DNA from: Nonlabens agnitus
GTDB lineage: Bacteria; Bacteroidota; Bacteroidia; Flavobacteriales; Flavobacteriaceae
DNA: 64,000 nt
NCBI RefSeq assembly: GCF_002994045.1
Contig: NZ_MQUC01000003.1
Location: 1,526,501-1,590,500, forward strand
Direction: 5' to 3'
Part shown: positions 18,417 to 27,313 of the stretch, one piece after another
How the letters are laid out: the number at the start of each line of letters is the position of its first letter
Position numbering within the stretch: position 1 is the first letter of the stretch
Position numbers and translations under genes: made by a program
Notes under the pieces: generated by a model
Database searches by the model: none
What the model was told of the DNA's origin: nothing
Seen by the model: only the letters and a program-made list of their open reading frames with translations

Positions 18417-20624
18417 TTAATGATGTAAAGGAAGCGAGAGAACGAATTCTGCCTTAGAACTTTCATTAGATTGAATTTCTACTTTTCCCTTAATTCCCTC
18501 TAAATATTTCATGGCAAAAGGAACTCCTTCGCCTAATGCCTTGAAGCTACTAGTATCACTTTCTTCACTAGCATTGTGGGTATTCAAAACATGTTCAACG
18601 ATTAAATAGACTTGTTTTGTTAAAACAGTATAAAGAATAACCTCTGCCCTATCATTATTGATTCTGGATTTTATCATTACGATTTCCCTATCACAAATTT
18701 TGAAGAAAAGATCTAACAAATTTGCTAGAGACTGTCTTAAAAAAACAGGATCTGCATTTACTAAAACTAGTTTTTCAAAATTATTAAAGGTGAAATCAAT
18801 TTCTTCCTGCTTTGCCTTATTGATACTGTCCGTATTCATATTTTGTAGCAACAATGCCAGATCAACCGGTTTTTGAGAGGAAAAGAACAAACTTTCAGAA
18901 TCCTTATTATTTATGATTTCATCTAAGGATCCCATGAGTTCCTCGCCACCTCTGATTTGTCCTTCGGACAGGTTGTTATCCGTTTTGTAAATGACCTCTT
19001 CTTGAAAAATCCCTTGGGTAACAGCCAGAAGTTTGTCAAAAGGCAATCGCTGGTTGTTAGTTATTTGTGCTAGCACATTATTTTTAAAATGATGTGCTGT
19101 TATCAGTTTGTGCTGGAATGATTTTACTTCTTCTTGTAAACGCACTCTATTGGTAAGATCAAAGAAGTAAAACACGTACCCATCCACTTTTTGTGAATAG
19201 TTTAGAATGGGCTTGCACAATGCATCATAGCAAGTACTGCTATTTTCAAAAAGATCGATGTATAATTCATTTCTGTATTCCTGACCTTTTTTCAATACAC
19301 GATCGATGATGTTGAATTTCAACAGATCAAAACTGGAAAGAATTTCAGAGAACAGAGATTTTTTAAGAATAGGATTATAACCTAATCGATCCATCAAAAT
19401 TTTCTTGGTCTTTGCGTCCAGTCCTATGATTCTAGAATCTTTGTCTAGAAGTATACTTCGTACAAAAGTGTTGTCAAGCATGGTGCGCAGGTGATACCTA
19501 TGCTTGTCTTCCATTTCTGAAAGCTTGTACTTATCCTCAACATCGATCAGATTAGCTACAAGTTTTATGGGCTCGCCGTCACTGTTAAAGACCTTGAAGC
19601 CATGTATTTCATAATGTCGATAGATCCCTTGTTCATTACCTACTCTAAAAGCGTTGAAATAGAATTCACCTTCTTCTTTTATTTCTCTCTTATGTTGAGC
19701 TAGAGCGGCGTCTCTATCTTCTGGATGTACCAGCTTGAAGAATTTTTCCCTAGTCATATCTTCAGGGAAATTAGACCTTGCCATGAAGGAATCGCTGTAT
19801 CGTTTTTCTTCAGTAACTAAATTGAAACTAAAATATCCTGAATTAATGGCTCGTAAAGCGAGTTCTTGATTCTTCTTAGTTTCTTCAAGTGCAATATTGA
19901 GTTCTTTATAAGGAGTAATATTTTGAGTAACGCCTTGAATTATTGTTACTTCTCCTTTATATATTTCTGGAGCCGCTATTATTCTTAACCAGACTTCTTT
20001 TTCATCCTTTCCTAGGACGAGTTTTATTTCTACATCATAAGGCTCATGATTGAAGTATAATTTTTCAAGAGCCTCATCAATGATTGGCAAACTATCCTCA
20101 TGTACCGCATCATACATGACCTTAGTATCTAATACCTGTTCGTCTGTTAGATCAAACAATTCTTTAAAAAAACCATTGTAGTGAAATTTGTCTTGAGCTG
20201 GTATGTAAGTCCATGTGCCTAAATTGGCCACGTGACTGATCGTGGTATTGTGCTGTTGTAAATAGATGTCCATACTAACATCAACACCAGCGATATAGAC
20301 GCGATCCTCTCTAAAGCCAAAATTGCACTTTAAATATACGGGCACTCCTGAATCGTTGTAAAATTTTACAGTAGTTGATAGTCGCTCTCTTTTAGAGCCA
20401 TCTTTTACCTTAAGATCAGGCCAGTTGTCGTTTGATCCCGTTATATCTAGGATCGTATGATCATCAAAGTAGGACTCATGATATCCTAAAACATTGAAAA
20501 ACTCTTCATTTGCCTGAATAAGCTCAGAATCGTTACTCACCACCATACATATCAAGCAGGTGCTGGTCATTAATTCTTCATAGGGAAAGGTGCTTTGCTT
20601 CAGGTCATTAACCATGTTGGTCAC
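18417..20624 (-). CDS. Multi-PAS sensor protein with degenerate histidine-kinase core
   Basis: A 735-residue cytoplasmic protein without membrane segments. About four PAS domains are visible: roughly 20-120 (EFFNVLGYHESYF), 130-240 (NLGTWTYIPAQDKFHYNGFF), 250-365 (NSGYFSFNLVTEEKRYSD, then VHPEDRDAAL) and 380-495. A dimerisation-like helix follows, but the H box reads TNNQRLPF, where active kinases have SHEIRTPL, so the phosphoacceptor His is Asn (near residue 521). In the ATPase-like part the N box (ANLLDLFFKI) lacks the key Asn and the DxGxG motif is absent; only the last strand with KVEIQSNESSKAEFVLSLPL looks familiar. It probably senses and signals without autophosphorylation. Confidence 0.85.
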   Translation of the reverse strand: MTNMVNDLKQSTFPYEELMTSTCLICMVVSNDSELIQANEEFFNVLGYHESYFDDHTILDITGSNDNWPDLKVKDGSKRERLSTTVKFYNDSGVPVYLKCNFGFREDRVYIAGVDVSMDIYLQQHNTTISHVANLGTWTYIPAQDKFHYNGFFKELFDLTDEQVLDTKVMYDAVHEDSLPIIDEALEKLYFNHEPYDVEIKLVLGKDEKEVWLRIIAAPEIYKGEVTIIQGVTQNITPYKELNIALEETKKNQELALRAINSGYFSFNLVTEEKRYSDSFMARSNFPEDMTREKFFKLVHPEDRDAALAQHKREIKEEGEFYFNAFRVGNEQGIYRHYEIHGFKVFNSDGEPIKLVANLIDVEDKYKLSEMEDKHRYHLRTMLDNTFVRSILLDKDSRIIGLDAKTKKILMDRLGYNPILKKSLFSEILSSFDLLKFNIIDRVLKKGQEYRNELYIDLFENSSTCYDALCKPILNYSQKVDGYVFYFFDLTNRVRLQEEVKSFQHKLITAHHFKNNVLAQITNNQRLPFDKLLAVTQGIFQEEVIYKTDNNLSEGQIRGGEELMGSLDEIINNKDSESLFFSSQKPVDLALLLQNMNTDSINKAKQEEIDFTFNNFEKLVLVNADPVFLRQSLANLLDLFFKICDREIVMIKSRINNDRAEVILYTVLTKQVYLIVEHVLNTHNASEESDTSSFKALGEGVPFAMKYLEGIKGKVEIQSNESSKAEFVLSLPLHH

Positions 20625-20785
20625 TTATACATTCTCTGTTAAGTTAGTGACAATTGTAGGACTTAAGAATTGAGGTTTCTTAAAATAAGGTTAATACCAC
20701 ACTTTGTAGACTATTTGATGTATTTCTAATTCATTTTTTAAACAAATGTGTTTCGCTTGTTTAAGTTTATCGATCACAAAAGAAT

Positions 20786-21628
20786 TTATGGCAACCACTT
20801 ATTGCCACCAAAATTCGGCTTGCGCTTCTCTAAAAAGGCATCACGGCCTTCTTTGGCTTCATCTGTCATATAAATCAATCGAGTCATTTCTCCTGCAAAA
20901 ACCTGTTGCCCAACCATTCCATCATCAGTAGCATTCATGGCAAACTTGGCCATTTTTATTGCTGTAGGGGATTTTTCCATGATTTCTTGAGCCCATTTAT
21001 AGGCGGTTTGATCCAGCTCTTTGTGCGGTACAACCGCATTGACCATTCCCATTTCCATAGCTTCTTGAGCGTTATAGTTACGTCCCAAGAAAAAGATCTC
21101 GCGAGCCTTTTTTTGACCTACCATTTTTGCTAGATAGGCGCTACCATAACCTGCATCAACACTGGCAACGTCTAAGTCTGTTTGTTTGAAAATCGCATGT
21201 TCCTTACTAGCAATAGTCATGTCACAAACCACATGCAAACTGTGTCCACCACCTACGGCCCATCCAGGCACGGCACAAATCACCACTTTAGGCATGAATC
21301 TAATCATGCGCTGCACCTCTAGAATATTCAACCTGCCGGTACCGGCACTGTCTTTATAACCATCCTTACCGCGAGCGTTTTGATCGCCTCCACTACAAAA
21401 GGCCCAACCGCCATCCTTGGGGCTAGGTCCTTCACCGGTCAGGATTACCACACCTATGGAAAGATCTTCCTGCGCATCATAGAACGCGTCAATGAGTTCG
21501 CTAACGGTTTGTGGCCTAAAGGCATTGCGCACCTCTGGTCTATTGAACGCTATCCGCGCTACACCATCGGCTTTTTTGTAGGTGAGATCTTTATATTCCT
21601 TGGCTGTTTTCCAGTTGATCGTGCTCAT
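20786..21628 (-). CDS. menB: 1,4-dihydroxy-2-naphthoyl-CoA synthase
   Basis: Cyclises o-succinylbenzoyl-CoA in menaquinone synthesis. The 280-residue crotonase-fold protein has the MenB signatures FNRPEVRNAFRPQTV, DGGWAFCSGGDQ with the oxyanion-hole region, GWAVGGGHSLHVVCD and DAGYGSAYLA, and ends RKPNFGGNKWLP as MenB does. It stands apart from menD/menF (6 kb away) and menA (19 kb away). Confidence 0.97.
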   Translation of the reverse strand: MSTINWKTAKEYKDLTYKKADGVARIAFNRPEVRNAFRPQTVSELIDAFYDAQEDLSIGVVILTGEGPSPKDGGWAFCSGGDQNARGKDGYKDSAGTGRLNILEVQRMIRFMPKVVICAVPGWAVGGGHSLHVVCDMTIASKEHAIFKQTDLDVASVDAGYGSAYLAKMVGQKKAREIFFLGRNYNAQEAMEMGMVNAVVPHKELDQTAYKWAQEIMEKSPTAIKMAKFAMNATDDGMVGQQVFAGEMTRLIYMTDEAKEGRDAFLEKRKPNFGGNKWLP

Positions 21629-21645
21629 GGGTAAAGTTTAGAACT

Positions 21646-21653
21646 CAAAGATA
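21646..21653 (-). promoter_or_regulatory. Promoter -7 box of menB
   Basis: The minus strand reads TATCTTTG, matching TAnnTTTG, 17 bp before the menB ATG. Confidence 0.5.
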
Positions 21654-21660
21654 GAACGCT

Positions 21661-21936
21661 CTATCCTTTATACCATATTCTAATGATCTGGAAAGTTTGC
21701 ACGATGCTTCCTCCTGTGGGATATTTAGTGGTTTGATTGGTTTGGGCCTTTTCTTTGATATAAATATTTGGCAGGATTACGGTTTCCACATTGACGATTT
21801 CTTTGCTATAATGGCGTCGTATCCATTCGTTAGCCCTTTCAAGCGTAGCGTCTACGGTCTCATAGGTATGCGTACCCCAGAAACTCTTTTCAAGAACTCT
21901 AGGTTCAAAGTCGATATATTGGATGGTTGTTGTCAT
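21661..21936 (-). CDS. Small uncharacterised protein (91 residues)
   Basis: Not recognised. Starts MTTTIQYIDFEPRVLEKSFW; no signal peptide or membrane segment. The pattern of alternating hydrophobic residues (VNVETVILPNIYIKE, IVQTFQIIRIWYKG) suggests a small alpha/beta protein with C-terminal strands. It lies just upstream of menB on the same strand and may be co-transcribed, although menB has its own -7 box. Coding is judged from composition and context only. Confidence 0.6.
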   Translation of the reverse strand: MTTTIQYIDFEPRVLEKSFWGTHTYETVDATLERANEWIRRHYSKEIVNVETVILPNIYIKEKAQTNQTTKYPTGGSIVQTFQIIRIWYKG

Positions 21937-21984
21937 GCTTATAAGTTGCTGTAAAACGAAATTTGTTACGATGAATGGTTATTT

Positions 21985-22000
21985 CGCTTTCGCGAAAGCG
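21985..22000. repeat. Palindrome CGCTTTCGCGAAAGCG, perfect copy (intergenic)
   Basis: Perfect copy with symmetric TT/AA flanks between the divergent 91-residue gene and the DUF2452 gene. Confidence 0.95.
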
Positions 22001-22124
22001 AACTCTATCTCATCCTTACTGCAAGGATCAAGGCAACCGTACGACATCTTACCTATTGATTTCTTGTTTAACAAAATCACGTTAACAATAAACAATACTG
22101 AAAGTTGTCCCTTAAATTTGTAGC

Positions 22125-22526
22125 ATGAGTGAGAAAAAAAAGCCAGACGCCGTTGTATATGATGAAGAATCTGGAACCTATAATGCTGCCTTGTTGCCCT
22201 ATGCCAGCGGTGTAGGTGCTCCTAAGATTTCTACTCCAGACATCACCTCGTGGAAGCAGAATAATATCTCTAAAGTCAACCACGAGATCAAATCGCAGTT
22301 TGACCAACTAAAGGCGCAGTATGATGCGATGACTAAAAAGTTTAACGACAACCAGTTGGTTTACGGTGCAAAATTCTCTTTTGAACCTATCGTGGGCGAG
22401 ACATATCACTTGTATCAAAATAACGACGGCCACTTTCTATCGGTCATCGCACCTAATGAATGTCGCTGGGATCATGTGGGCACCTATCGCCTATCCTCAG
22501 AAAAATTATGGGAAGAGATCGATTGA
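22125..22526 (+). CDS. DUF2452 family protein
   Basis: A 133-residue cytoplasmic protein. The N-terminal PDAVVYDEESGTYNAALLPY, the central coiled-coil-like KSQFDQLKAQYDAMTKKF and C-terminal GETYHLYQNNDGHFLSVIAP with ECRWDHVGTYRLSSEKLWEE fit DUF2452, a family of unknown function found widely in Bacteroidota. It precedes the blaI operator region by only 22 bp, but has an independent start. Confidence 0.8.
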   Translation: MSEKKKPDAVVYDEESGTYNAALLPYASGVGAPKISTPDITSWKQNNISKVNHEIKSQFDQLKAQYDAMTKKFNDNQLVYGAKFSFEPIVGETYHLYQNNDGHFLSVIAPNECRWDHVGTYRLSSEKLWEEID

Positions 22527-22548
22527 TCTCTTTTTATTTGAATTATTC

Positions 22549-22605
22549 AACTAAATAATTAGTTTAACTAAAATATTAGTTTATATTTGAACTAAACATT
22601 TAGTT
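22549..22605 (+). promoter_or_regulatory. Three identical BlaI-type operators with embedded -7 box
   Basis: Three perfect inverted repeats AACTAA-N4-TTAGTT lie at 22549-22564, 22566-22581 and 22590-22605. Between the second and third lies TATATTTG (22582-22589), a TAnnTTTG -7 box. The third copy ends 2 bp before the blaI ATG, so the transcript would have a very short leader. BlaI/MecI regulators bind inverted repeats at their own promoter, so autoregulation is the natural reading. Confidence 0.85.
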
Positions 22606-22607
22606 AG

Positions 22608-22970
22608 ATGAAAACACTTACCCAAGCCGAAGAAGAGATCATGCAGATCTTGTGGAAACTCGATGAGGCTAATGTTGCCGCTATTATCGACCAGATGCCA
22701 GACCCTAAACCTGCCTACAATACGGTTTCTACCATCACTCGCATCCTGGAAAGTAAAAAGTTTGTGGGCTATCGCAAGGAAGGTCGCGGTCACATCTACT
22801 TCCCTATCGTGAGTAAAGATGCGTACTCCAGAGCCACCGCTGGGAAACTTGCCAGCAATTATTTTAAAGGCTCCTATAAAAGTATGGTGTCCTTCTTCAT
22901 GGAGCAGGAAAAATTAAGCGTTCAGGATCTGGAGGACATCTTGAAGGAAATCAATAAAAAGGAAGAATAA
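22608..22970 (+). CDS. blaI: BlaI/MecI/CopY-family transcriptional repressor
   Basis: A 120-residue winged-helix repressor starting MKTLTQAEEEIMQILWKL, with the recognition region PAYNTVSTITRILESKKFVGY and a C-terminal dimerisation helix where the M56 partner cuts in studied systems. The gene overlaps the M56/TonB gene by one base (TAATG), the classical pairing. Three matching operators sit directly upstream. No beta-lactamase gene is nearby, so the target is probably its own operon or envelope genes elsewhere. Confidence 0.93.
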   Translation: MKTLTQAEEEIMQILWKLDEANVAAIIDQMPDPKPAYNTVSTITRILESKKFVGYRKEGRGHIYFPIVSKDAYSRATAGKLASNYFKGSYKSMVSFFMEQEKLSVQDLEDILKEINKKEE

Positions 22971-24706
22971 TGAATCATTTCATACACAGCTGCGTTTTGG
23001 CCATCTTATTCTATGGCTTATACCGTTTGTTTCTTAAAGGGACTACCGGTTTTCAATGGCATCGTTTGTATTTGCTGCTCATACCAGTGGTATCTTTCAT
23101 ACTGCCATTGCTGGTCATACCACTGGATCAAGCCTTGACCACACCAGCCTTTTTAATGCCTGTCGAGATGGATGTAATGCCTGTCATCATTGAGGCTGGT
23201 CAACAACCTGTGACGCCTGCAACTCCTAAAATAGAATGGACTAACATTTTATGGACCACCTATTTCTTAGGGCTGACCACGGCTGTGATTCTGTTTATCA
23301 TCAAACTCGCACGTATTCAAAACTATAAAGAGCAAGGACAGACTATCTACCAAAATGGGGTTTACATCACAAAAGTTCACGACCTGCCTACGGCCTTCTC
23401 TTTTATGAACCATATCTATATCAATGACGCTTTCGCGGAAGCGAGATACGAACAGGTCCTACTGCACGAAATCACACACATCAAACAGAAGCACAGTTGG
23501 GATTTGTTATTCTATGAATTGTTGCGCATTGTTTTCTGGTTCCATCCAGTACCCTATCTAGCGCAGCGCGAACTTAAAATGGTTCATGAGCATATCGCAG
23601 ATCATAGAACTATAGCTGCTTATGGTAAAAAATCCTATTACGAAAACCTATTGAAGGAAGCCCTGGATTGTCCAGACTTCTCGTTTACCAATCCCTTTTT
23701 TAAATCCAAAACCATTAAAACCCGTTTAACCATGATACAAAAATCCCAAAACCAGAAATTCCCATTCCGCAAGTTGTTGTGGATGCTACCCGTTTTATTT
23801 GCAAGCTTGATTTATACGGCTTGTAGCACTGAACAGGAAGTGATCAAAGTGGAACAGAAAACGTATAGAGTTGATGAATTACCTACTCTTCAAGATCATG
23901 TCTATGGGCAAATTGACTTTTATAAAGGTGTTACAGCAGATGAAATGGAGGTTTTGGAAAAAGGGAACGAGACTATTAAACGGTATATAGGTGATGATAC
24001 CAGCAAGGAGAAGAGTTTTGAGGTTGCTAAAAGGATATTGCGGGATCCAAATTTTAAGGAATATCGTAGAGTCATGGACAAAATAAACAATAATGGCAAA
24101 ACAATAGTACGTGACGTCGAGAACAACAATTATGTTTTAACCATCCAAGAGTATGAAAATGGAAGTCCTTCTTTTACGGGAACCGGTCCGATCGATCAAT
24201 TAAATATGAGCAATGATGAAATTTCAGCTTATTTAAAAGATTTACATGAGAAGTACGGTAAGGCCGACGATGTGACCGTAATTACAGAAATTGAGTTAAT
24301 AGAAGAAAAATCTGATATGCAAAATCGGGCAGTAGTTGTTCCTTTTGCAATTATAGAAAACGTTCCAACTTATCCAGGTTGCATTGGCGATAACGCAGAG
24401 AAGAAGAAATGTATGCAGCAAAATATTGCGCAGCTGGTACAAGAAAATTTTGACACTTCCATTGCCAACAAAGTTGGGTTAAGCGGTAAACAAACCATTT
24501 CTGTTCAATTTAAAATTGATCAAAATGGCAATGTTGCAAACATTATATCTAGAGCCAAAGCTCCAGAACTTCAAGCCGAAGCGGCTCGAGTTGTCAACTT
24601 GTTGCCTAAAATGCAACCGGGAACTCAACGAGGACAAAATGTAGGTGTCATTTACGGCTTACCCATTATTTTCAATGTTCCAGAAGAGTCCAAAAAAGAG
24701 GATTAA
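22970..24706 (+). CDS. BlaR1-like M56 membrane metallopeptidase with C-terminal TonB-like domain
   Basis: A 578-residue protein. N-terminal membrane helices (about 5-20, 35-55 and 90-110), then the M56 domain with zinc motif HEITH (residues 166-170) and a later Glu-containing helix (HEHIADH), and another membrane helix near 270 (LLWMLPVLFASLIYTA). The periplasmic part ends in a TonB C-terminal-like domain (about 490-570: SVQFKIDQNGNVANI). It probably senses an envelope signal and releases BlaI repression by proteolysis. A one-mismatch palindrome (23428-23443) is read as NDAFAEARY just before the active site. Confidence 0.9.
   Translation: MNHFIHSCVLAILFYGLYRLFLKGTTGFQWHRLYLLLIPVVSFILPLLVIPLDQALTTPAFLMPVEMDVMPVIIEAGQQPVTPATPKIEWTNILWTTYFLGLTTAVILFIIKLARIQNYKEQGQTIYQNGVYITKVHDLPTAFSFMNHIYINDAFAEARYEQVLLHEITHIKQKHSWDLLFYELLRIVFWFHPVPYLAQRELKMVHEHIADHRTIAAYGKKSYYENLLKEALDCPDFSFTNPFFKSKTIKTRLTMIQKSQNQKFPFRKLLWMLPVLFASLIYTACSTEQEVIKVEQKTYRVDELPTLQDHVYGQIDFYKGVTADEMEVLEKGNETIKRYIGDDTSKEKSFEVAKRILRDPNFKEYRRVMDKINNNGKTIVRDVENNNYVLTIQEYENGSPSFTGTGPIDQLNMSNDEISAYLKDLHEKYGKADDVTVITEIELIEEKSDMQNRAVVVPFAIIENVPTYPGCIGDNAEKKKCMQQNIAQLVQENFDTSIANKVGLSGKQTISVQFKIDQNGNVANIISRAKAPELQAEAARVVNLLPKMQPGTQRGQNVGVIYGLPIIFNVPEESKKED
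23428..23443. repeat. Palindrome, 15/16 copy (in M56 gene)
   Basis: CGCTTTCGCGGAAGCG; one A-to-G change turns AFAKA into AFAEA, about 20 bp before the HEITH codons. Confidence 0.85.
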
Positions 24707-24744
24707 TATTTCACTAAAATAGAGCAAACCTAAATTCAATAAGC

Positions 24745-24777
24745 AAAAGTCCAGACCTCAACATCTGGACTTTTGTG
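24745..24777 (+). terminator. Rho-independent terminator of the blaI operon
   Basis: Stem AAAAGTCCAGA/TCTGGACTTTT with an 8-base loop, 39 bp after the M56 stop. Confidence 0.8.
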
Positions 24778-24891
24778 TATTTAAACGTAAATAATAAATA
24801 TTTCATCGATTTTACTACTTTGTATTGCATAGTAGTGTAACAATCTTAGAAATGCCTCGTCTATATAGTATAACCTTTAAAACTTTATATT

Positions 24892-25005
24892 ATGATAGCT
24901 TCAAACACCTTCAACGAGACCAGAGAATTGATCAACAAAAGATTCAGACCTGAAAAATCATTGTCAGAATCTTGGAACACTAAAAGAAGATATAGATTAG
25001 CATAA
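24892..25005 (+). CDS. Candidate 37-residue small protein in its own transcription unit
   Basis: Not recognised. An ATG frame of 37 codons encodes a basic, Arg/Lys-rich peptide (N-terminus MIASNTFNETREL, C-terminus NTKRRYRLA), with no signal peptide. It is bracketed by the preceding operon's terminator and its own terminator at 25050-25089, and a -7-like TACTTTG lies at 24816-24822. The isolated unit suggests a real transcript; it could instead be a small RNA with an incidental frame. Confidence 0.5.
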   Translation: MIASNTFNETRELINKRFRPEKSLSESWNTKRRYRLA

Positions 25006-25049
25006 TGCGATCCCTGCATCACAACAGCAGACCTCTTCTACTCTATCTC

Positions 25050-25089
25050 AAAAATTCCCTAAACCTTTAACGGCTTAGGGAATTTTTTT
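25050..25089 (+). terminator. Rho-independent terminator after the small ORF
   Basis: Stem AAAAATTCCCTAA/TTAGGGAATTTTT with a loop of about 12 bases, followed by further T residues. Confidence 0.85.
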
Positions 25090-25142
25090 ATGATTACCAT
25101 CGTAGCTCTGTAGATTGGATTATTTTTATAAAAACTAATGCT

Positions 25143-26345
25143 ATGAGAATTCTGCTTGCCATAAGTGCTTTACTTATACTTTCCACATCCTGTAAAAAGG
25201 CATTTTCTGAAACCAACGATGCTGATTCTTTAGCAGTCTTATCTTTTGAAACACCTTATGTGACAAATGACAGTGTCAATCAAAAAGTGCCTAAGGTAGA
25301 TGGCATTCCACTGATTGAAGATCAAAAAAACTATACGGTAACGTCTGTTGTGGAAGGGCTCAACAATCCATGGGGCATGGATTGGCTGCCTAATGGTGAT
25401 TTGATCTATACAGAAAAGGAAGGTAAAATGTTTCGTTTTGATGGTACTACTTCTATTGAAATTCAAAACGTTCCCGAAGTTTACATACGTGGACAAGGTG
25501 GATTGCTGGATGTAATGGTTCATCCAGATTTTGATGCCAACAATATCATTTTTATATCCTACGCTAGTTCTACCGGTGATGAAGATGGCGGAAACACTGC
25601 TATTGCCAGTGCCGTTTTAAACAACGACGAATTGACTAATCTCAAAGTACTGTACAAAGCAGTTCCCAACACTAAAAAAGGACAGCATTTTGGCAGCAGG
25701 TTTGCTTGGGGCAACGATAACAAATTATACTTCTCCATAGGCGAACGTGGCGAGCGCGACGTGAATCCGCAAGATATTACTCGTGATGGCGGAAAGATTT
25801 ATAGAATTAATGATGACGGCAGCATTCCAGAAGACAATCCTTTTGTGGGAATCACAGATGCGATAACCGCGGCCTACACGTACGGTAATAGAAACCCACA
25901 AGGTTTGTTGAAACATCCTGTTACTGGTGAGATTATTGCCCACGAGCATGGTCCTCGCGGCGGTGATGAAATCAACATCATAAAAGCTGGTGTGAACTAT
26001 GGCTGGCCTATTATAAGCTACGGCATCAACTATAGTGGTAGCAAATTCACTGAGATTACCGAGAAAGAAGGAATGGCACAGCCTATTTATTACTGGGTTC
26101 CCAGCATTGCACCTAGCGGCTTTGCTGTTATCAATGATGTTTCTTACGGAGACTGGAATGGGAATTTTCTAGTGGGTAGTTTAAAATTCCAGTACCTAGA
26201 AATGCTCTATATGGATGGTCATCAAGTGACCAAACGTGAAAAACTGGTAGACGGTTTAGGCCGTTTACGCAATGTCAAAATAGGTCCCGACAATCAGATT
26301 TATATAGGAGTTGAGGGCAAAGGCATCTATAAGATTAGCCGATAA
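25143..26345 (+). CDS. PQQ-dependent sugar dehydrogenase (Asd/YliI-like lipoprotein)
   Basis: A 400-residue beta-propeller of the glucose/sorbosone dehydrogenase family. The signal peptide ends in the lipobox LSTSC, so it is a lipoprotein. Family motifs include NNPWGMDWLPNGDLIYTEKEG, GQGGLLDVMVHPDF, RDGGKIYRINDDGSIPEDNPF, YGNRNPQGL and HGPRGGDEINIIKAGVNYGWP. Such enzymes oxidise aldoses using PQQ and pass electrons on. A c-type cytochrome gene follows 45 bp later and could take the electrons. The actual sugar is unknown. Confidence 0.92.
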   Translation: MRILLAISALLILSTSCKKAFSETNDADSLAVLSFETPYVTNDSVNQKVPKVDGIPLIEDQKNYTVTSVVEGLNNPWGMDWLPNGDLIYTEKEGKMFRFDGTTSIEIQNVPEVYIRGQGGLLDVMVHPDFDANNIIFISYASSTGDEDGGNTAIASAVLNNDELTNLKVLYKAVPNTKKGQHFGSRFAWGNDNKLYFSIGERGERDVNPQDITRDGGKIYRINDDGSIPEDNPFVGITDAITAAYTYGNRNPQGLLKHPVTGEIIAHEHGPRGGDEINIIKAGVNYGWPIISYGINYSGSKFTEITEKEGMAQPIYYWVPSIAPSGFAVINDVSYGDWNGNFLVGSLKFQYLEMLYMDGHQVTKREKLVDGLGRLRNVKIGPDNQIYIGVEGKGIYKISR

Positions 26346-26390
26346 ACAGTTTCATCAAAAGGCGAAACAAACCCCAGAAAAATTGAAATC

Positions 26391-26834
26391 ATGAACAAAA
26401 TAGTGAGCATTATTATCCTCTCGTTGCTTTTTACCAGTTGTGGGAATGAAGCAAAAAAAGAAACTACAGCTGCAACAACTGTAACAAAAGCAGAGCCTCT
26501 CGACCCATTAGAGGAAAGTGTGAAACGCGGCAGGGAAATCTATTCCGAATTATGTGTAACCTGCCACTTGCCTAACGGTAAAGGAGTTCCTGGTGCGTTC
26601 CCACCGTTAAATCCTTCTGACTGGCTCACTAAAAAGCGAACCGAAAGCATACATGCTGTAAAATATGGTTTGAAAGGTGAGATTGTTGTCAACGGTGAGC
26701 CATATAACAATGTGATGCTGGCGTTGGGATTGGACGATCAAGAAGTGGCAGATGTAATGAACTACACCATCCAGACCTGGAACAAAGGCGATATGGTAAC
26801 TGTGGAAGAAGTGGCTGCAGTAGAAAAGGAATAA
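26391..26834 (+). CDS. Mono-haem c-type cytochrome lipoprotein
   Basis: A 147-residue lipoprotein (lipobox LFTSC, Cys17) with one haem-binding site Cys55-x2-Cys58-His59 (CVTCH) and a likely Met axial ligand in the C-terminal half (NNVMLALG). It resembles the cytochromes that accompany PQQ dehydrogenases, and its position directly behind the dehydrogenase supports electron transfer from it. It ends at a strong bidirectional terminator. Confidence 0.92.
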   Translation: MNKIVSIIILSLLFTSCGNEAKKETTAATTVTKAEPLDPLEESVKRGREIYSELCVTCHLPNGKGVPGAFPPLNPSDWLTKKRTESIHAVKYGLKGEIVVNGEPYNNVMLALGLDDQEVADVMNYTIQTWNKGDMVTVEEVAAVEKE

Positions 26835-26856
26835 ACCCTTATAAATTATTTGAAAT

Positions 26857-26895
26857 TAAAAATCCCCAATCGGCAACCGATTGGGGATTTTCTTG
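26857..26895. terminator. Bidirectional terminator
   Basis: Stem AAAATCCCCAATCGG/CCGATTGGGGATTTT with a 3-base loop between convergent genes; A and T tracts on both sides. Confidence 0.9.
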
Positions 26896-26914
26896 AAAGC
26901 AATAATAAAATTTT

Positions 26915-27250
26915 CTAGTTGTAAACGGACTGCTTACCGTGGTGTACACACAACATATAATACACTACAGCACGATACTTAGAGCGGTTACTCTTTCCGT
27001 ATTTCTCGATGACGGCTTCAACAGATGCCATTAGATTATCTCCTGAAAGACCTAATTTCTTTTGAAGATAGTTGGTCACCACGCGTTCCATCTCAGATTT
27101 CTCGGCGCTTACTGTTTCTGCATCGCGATTGTAGATCGATGGGCCTAAACCTTTGGTTACTTTTTTAAGTAATTCTTCATCAAGGTTGCCTCCAACATGT
27201 TCTTTGTAGGATGCCACGTATTTTTCAAGCTTTTCATCAAATTTACTCAT
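26915..27250 (-). CDS. DUF2853 family protein
   Basis: A 111-residue soluble, helical protein. The start MSKFDEKLEKYVASYKE and the segments LLKKVTKGLGPSIYNRDAE and EAVIEKYGKSNRSKYRAVVY match DUF2853, small proteins of unknown function in Bacteroidota and Proteobacteria. It lies 63 bp after menD on the same strand and could be co-transcribed with the men genes. Confidence 0.85.
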   Translation of the reverse strand: MSKFDEKLEKYVASYKEHVGGNLDEELLKKVTKGLGPSIYNRDAETVSAEKSEMERVVTNYLQKKLGLSGDNLMASVEAVIEKYGKSNRSKYRAVVYYMLCVHHGKQSVYN

Positions 27251-27313
27251 CGTGTATTTTTTGGTATTTAGTTATCTGTTAAAGCTAAAGAAAAAAAAAG
27301 ATTAACAAAAGTT

